A model generated the notes under the pieces. The model worked only from the letters and a program-made list of their open reading frames with translations, ran no database searches and was not told the origin of the DNA. A program made the position numbers and the translations under genes. Shown here piece by piece: positions 59,924 to 61,461 of a stretch of 61,461 nucleotides of DNA; positions within the stretch are counted from its first letter, which is position 1; every line of letters begins with the position of its first letter. The stretch is from Thermus hydrothermalis (GTDB lineage Bacteria; Deinococcota; Deinococci; Deinococcales; Thermaceae). The stretch is taken from contig NZ_JAKTNT010000016.1 of the NCBI RefSeq assembly GCF_022760925.1, positions 1-61,461 on the forward strand, written 5' to 3'.

Positions 59924-59929
59924 TAGAAT
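59924..59929 (+). promoter_or_regulatory. -10 box of meaB
   Basis: TAGAAT lies 6 nt before ATG 59936. TGATAC lies 17 bases upstream as a weak -35. Confidence 0.55.
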
Positions 59930-59935
59930 AGCGCC

Positions 59936-60880
59936 ATGGCGCAGGAAGCCCACCTGGAGGATCTGGAAAGCCGCTTTCGTGCGGGGGACGTGCGGGCCTT
60001 GGCCCGGGCCCTCACCCTGGTGGAGGCCGGCCACCCCTTGGGCCAGGCCCTCCTCAAGCGGGTGCGGGGCCAAGGGAGGGCCAAGGTGGTGGGCGTCACG
60101 GGAAGCCCGGGGGCGGGCAAGAGCACCCTCACCGACCGCCTCATCCTCGAGGCCCGCAAGCGGGGCGAAAGAGTAGGGGTGCTGGCGGTGGACCCCAGCA
60201 GCCCCTTCACCGGGGGGGCCATCCTGGGGGACCGGATCCGCATGATGCGCCACCACCAAGACCCTGGGGTCTATATCCGCTCCTTGGCCTCCCGGGGCGC
60301 CCTAGGAGGGCTCGCCGGGGCCACGGTGGCCGCCCTAGCCCTCCTGGAGGCCTTCGGCTTTGACCGCATCTTCGTGGAGACCGTGGGGGTGGGCCAAAGC
60401 GAGGTGGACATCGCCCGGGTGGCGGACACCACCCTCCTCGTCCTCACCCCGGCGGCGGGGGATGCGGTGCAGGCCTTCAAGGCGGGGGTCATGGAGATCG
60501 CCGATATTTTCGCCGTGAACAAGTTTGACCTGCCGGGCGGGGAAAGGCTCATCCAGGAGCTCAAAAGCGCCCTGGAGCTTTCGCCCCCCCGGCCCGGGGG
60601 TTGGCGCCCCCCCATTTACCCCACGGTGGCGGCCACGGGGGAGGGGGTGGAGGCGCTTTTTGCGGGGCTGGAAGCCCACCACCACCACCTCGAGGCCCAT
60701 AGCCTCCTGGAAGACCACCGCCTGGAGCGGGCCCGGTTTGAGGTGGAAAGCGTCATTCAGGAATGGGGCCGCCGCCGTACCCAGAAGGCCGGGGAGCTTG
60801 TGCGGCGCGTGGCCCAAGGCGAGCTCTCCCCGGAGGAGGCCGCCTTCGTCCTCCTGGACCCTAAGGCCCAGCCCGCTTAG
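59936..60880 (+). CDS. meaB: MeaB/ArgK-type G-protein chaperone
   Basis: MeaB is a SIMIBI-class GTPase that protects and loads the B12-dependent methylmalonyl-CoA mutase. The 314-residue chain has the P-loop GSPGAGKST (56-64), DPSSPFTGGAILGDRIRM (metal-loop region, from about residue 83), ETVGVGQSEVDIA (switch) and NKFD for guanine specificity. No mutase gene is in the window. It converges on the Nudix gene with a 4-bp overlap. Confidence 0.94.
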   Translation: MAQEAHLEDLESRFRAGDVRALARALTLVEAGHPLGQALLKRVRGQGRAKVVGVTGSPGAGKSTLTDRLILEARKRGERVGVLAVDPSSPFTGGAILGDRIRMMRHHQDPGVYIRSLASRGALGGLAGATVAALALLEAFGFDRIFVETVGVGQSEVDIARVADTTLLVLTPAAGDAVQAFKAGVMEIADIFAVNKFDLPGGERLIQELKSALELSPPRPGGWRPPIYPTVAATGEGVEALFAGLEAHHHHLEAHSLLEDHRLERARFEVESVIQEWGRRRTQKAGELVRRVAQGELSPEEAAFVLLDPKAQPA

Positions 60881-61329
60881 CCCCTCCGGTAGCGCAAAAG
60901 GGCCTTGCGCAACATCTCCCGCTCGTTGGGGTAGGAAAGCCGGTTCAAGGCTTCCGCCACCGGCAGGAAGTAAGCGGCCTCCACCTCGGAAAGCTGGGGC
61001 CTAGGCTCCCCGCCCCGGTAGGCCATGAGGAAGTAGTGGACCTCCTTGCTCACCGTCACCGGGACCTCCCCATCCTTCACCGTGAAGTAGTAGCGCACCT
61101 TCCCCAAGGGGGAGAGCACCGCCGCCTCCACCCCGGTTTCCTCCCGCACCTCCCGCACGGCGGTTTCAGGGTAACGCTCCCCCGGCTCCACCTGGCCCTT
61201 GGGAAGGGTGACTACCTTCCCCCCCTTTAAGGACACCACCAGGACCTCGGGAGGATCCCCTCGGAGGACCACCCCCCCGGCGGAAACCACCCGCTTCCTG
61301 GCTGTCCGCACCTGCCGTTTCCTACGCAA
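60877..61329 (-). CDS. Nudix hydrolase
   Basis: This protein of about 150 residues carries a perfect Nudix box at about residues 45-67 (G-x5-E-x7-REVREETGV), so it is a metal-dependent pyrophosphohydrolase; the substrate could be a dinucleoside polyphosphate, a nucleotide sugar or mRNA caps. The basic N-terminus (RRKRQVRTARKR) is unusual. I prefer the TTG at 61329 because GAGGAG lies 7 nt upstream; a GTG at 61311 and TTGs at 61350 are alternatives. It begins just after the 16S terminator. Confidence 0.85.
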   Translation of the reverse strand: MRRKRQVRTARKRVVSAGGVVLRGDPPEVLVVSLKGGKVVTLPKGQVEPGERYPETAVREVREETGVEAAVLSPLGKVRYYFTVKDGEVPVTVSKEVHYFLMAYRGGEPRPQLSEVEAAYFLPVAEALNRLSYPNEREMLRKALLRYRRG

Positions 61330-61348
61330 GACCCTGCTCCTCGGCAAC

Positions 61349-61374
61349 AAAAAAGGGCGCCCGAAGGCGCCCCC
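61349..61374 (-). terminator. Terminator of the 16S rRNA transcription unit
   Basis: On the minus strand GGGCGCC-TTCG-GGCGCCC forms a strong tetraloop hairpin followed by six U. It lies about 40 bases past the 16S 3' end, so transcription stops right after 16S with no spacer tRNA or 23S gene. Confidence 0.88.
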
Positions 61375-61410
61375 AAGGATCGGAAAAGGGGAGAGCAGAG
61401 GCCGGTTACT

Positions 61411-61461
<51 letters not shown>

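Overview
The window is a gene-dense, GC-rich (roughly 70% by eye) chromosomal segment of a Thermus species. The evidence is the protein complement (homodimeric pyruvate dehydrogenase E1, tungstate transporter, GlnK with a TYRGTTV T-loop, thermophile-style MoaB and LeuRS), the 16S rRNA 3' end at the right edge with its own terminator instead of a linked 23S gene, and the many start codons sitting 5-9 nt behind a -10 hexamer. I could not fix the species. No CRISPR array, intact insertion sequence, tRNA gene or replication origin was seen, and no gene-free stretch exceeds 300 bases.

Layout. 0-12.2 kb: rnhB with a lipoprotein gene, a secreted esterase, a molybdopterin oxidoreductase, a Nudix protein, thiI, an amidase, an ArsB/NhaD-like permease, a GNAT enzyme, a membrane M28 peptidase, moaB and an aminotransferase. 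12.2-18.8 kb (minus): aceE-aceF-hemC-fur-folC. 18.9-24.4 kb: a LysR regulator, a small FtsB-like/85-aa pair, a second Fur protein, leucyl aminopeptidase, a DUF1385 membrane protein and mnmA. 24.4-28.4 kb: pstSCAB. 28.4-31.3 kb: an MFS exporter, recF and a DciA-like gene. 31.3-36.7 kb: asparaginase, DUF309, tupABC, trmL and an AlbA_2/ATPase regulator. 36.9-41.5 kb: amtB-glnK, hrcA, a moaD-moaE fusion, a small membrane protein and rlmN. 41.4-49.2 kb: acyl-CoA dehydrogenase, a Clp1-like polynucleotide kinase, leuS behind an attenuator, yihY and proBA. 49.3-51.9 kb: a small accessory patch (metzincin lipoprotein, small winged-helix gene, non-coding remnant). 51.9-61.5 kb: phoB-phoR-phoU, DUF1801, prfB with its programmed frameshift, an internally duplicated unknown protein, murA facing a small regulator gene, a Ser/Thr kinase with a PQQ propeller, ridA, meaB, a Nudix hydrolase and the 16S 3' end.

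Themes. Phosphate uptake (pstSCAB) is separated by about 24 kb from its likely control genes (phoBRU). Molybdenum/tungsten use recurs (molybdopterin oxidoreductase, moaB, moaDE, tupABC). RNA modification and translation genes are frequent (thiI, mnmA, trmL, rlmN, leuS, prfB).

The most notable signals are regulatory. (1) The leuS leader encodes what looks like a complete ribosome-controlled attenuator: a leaderless 8-residue peptide with one CUA leucine codon, three mutually exclusive stems and a U-tract terminator. (2) About two dozen genes show a TANNNT -10 box 5-9 nt before the start codon, and in four of them the stop codon of the preceding gene forms the first three bases of that -10 box. 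(3) Two divergent gene pairs have promoters whose core elements overlap base for base (9.53 kb and 57.44 kb).
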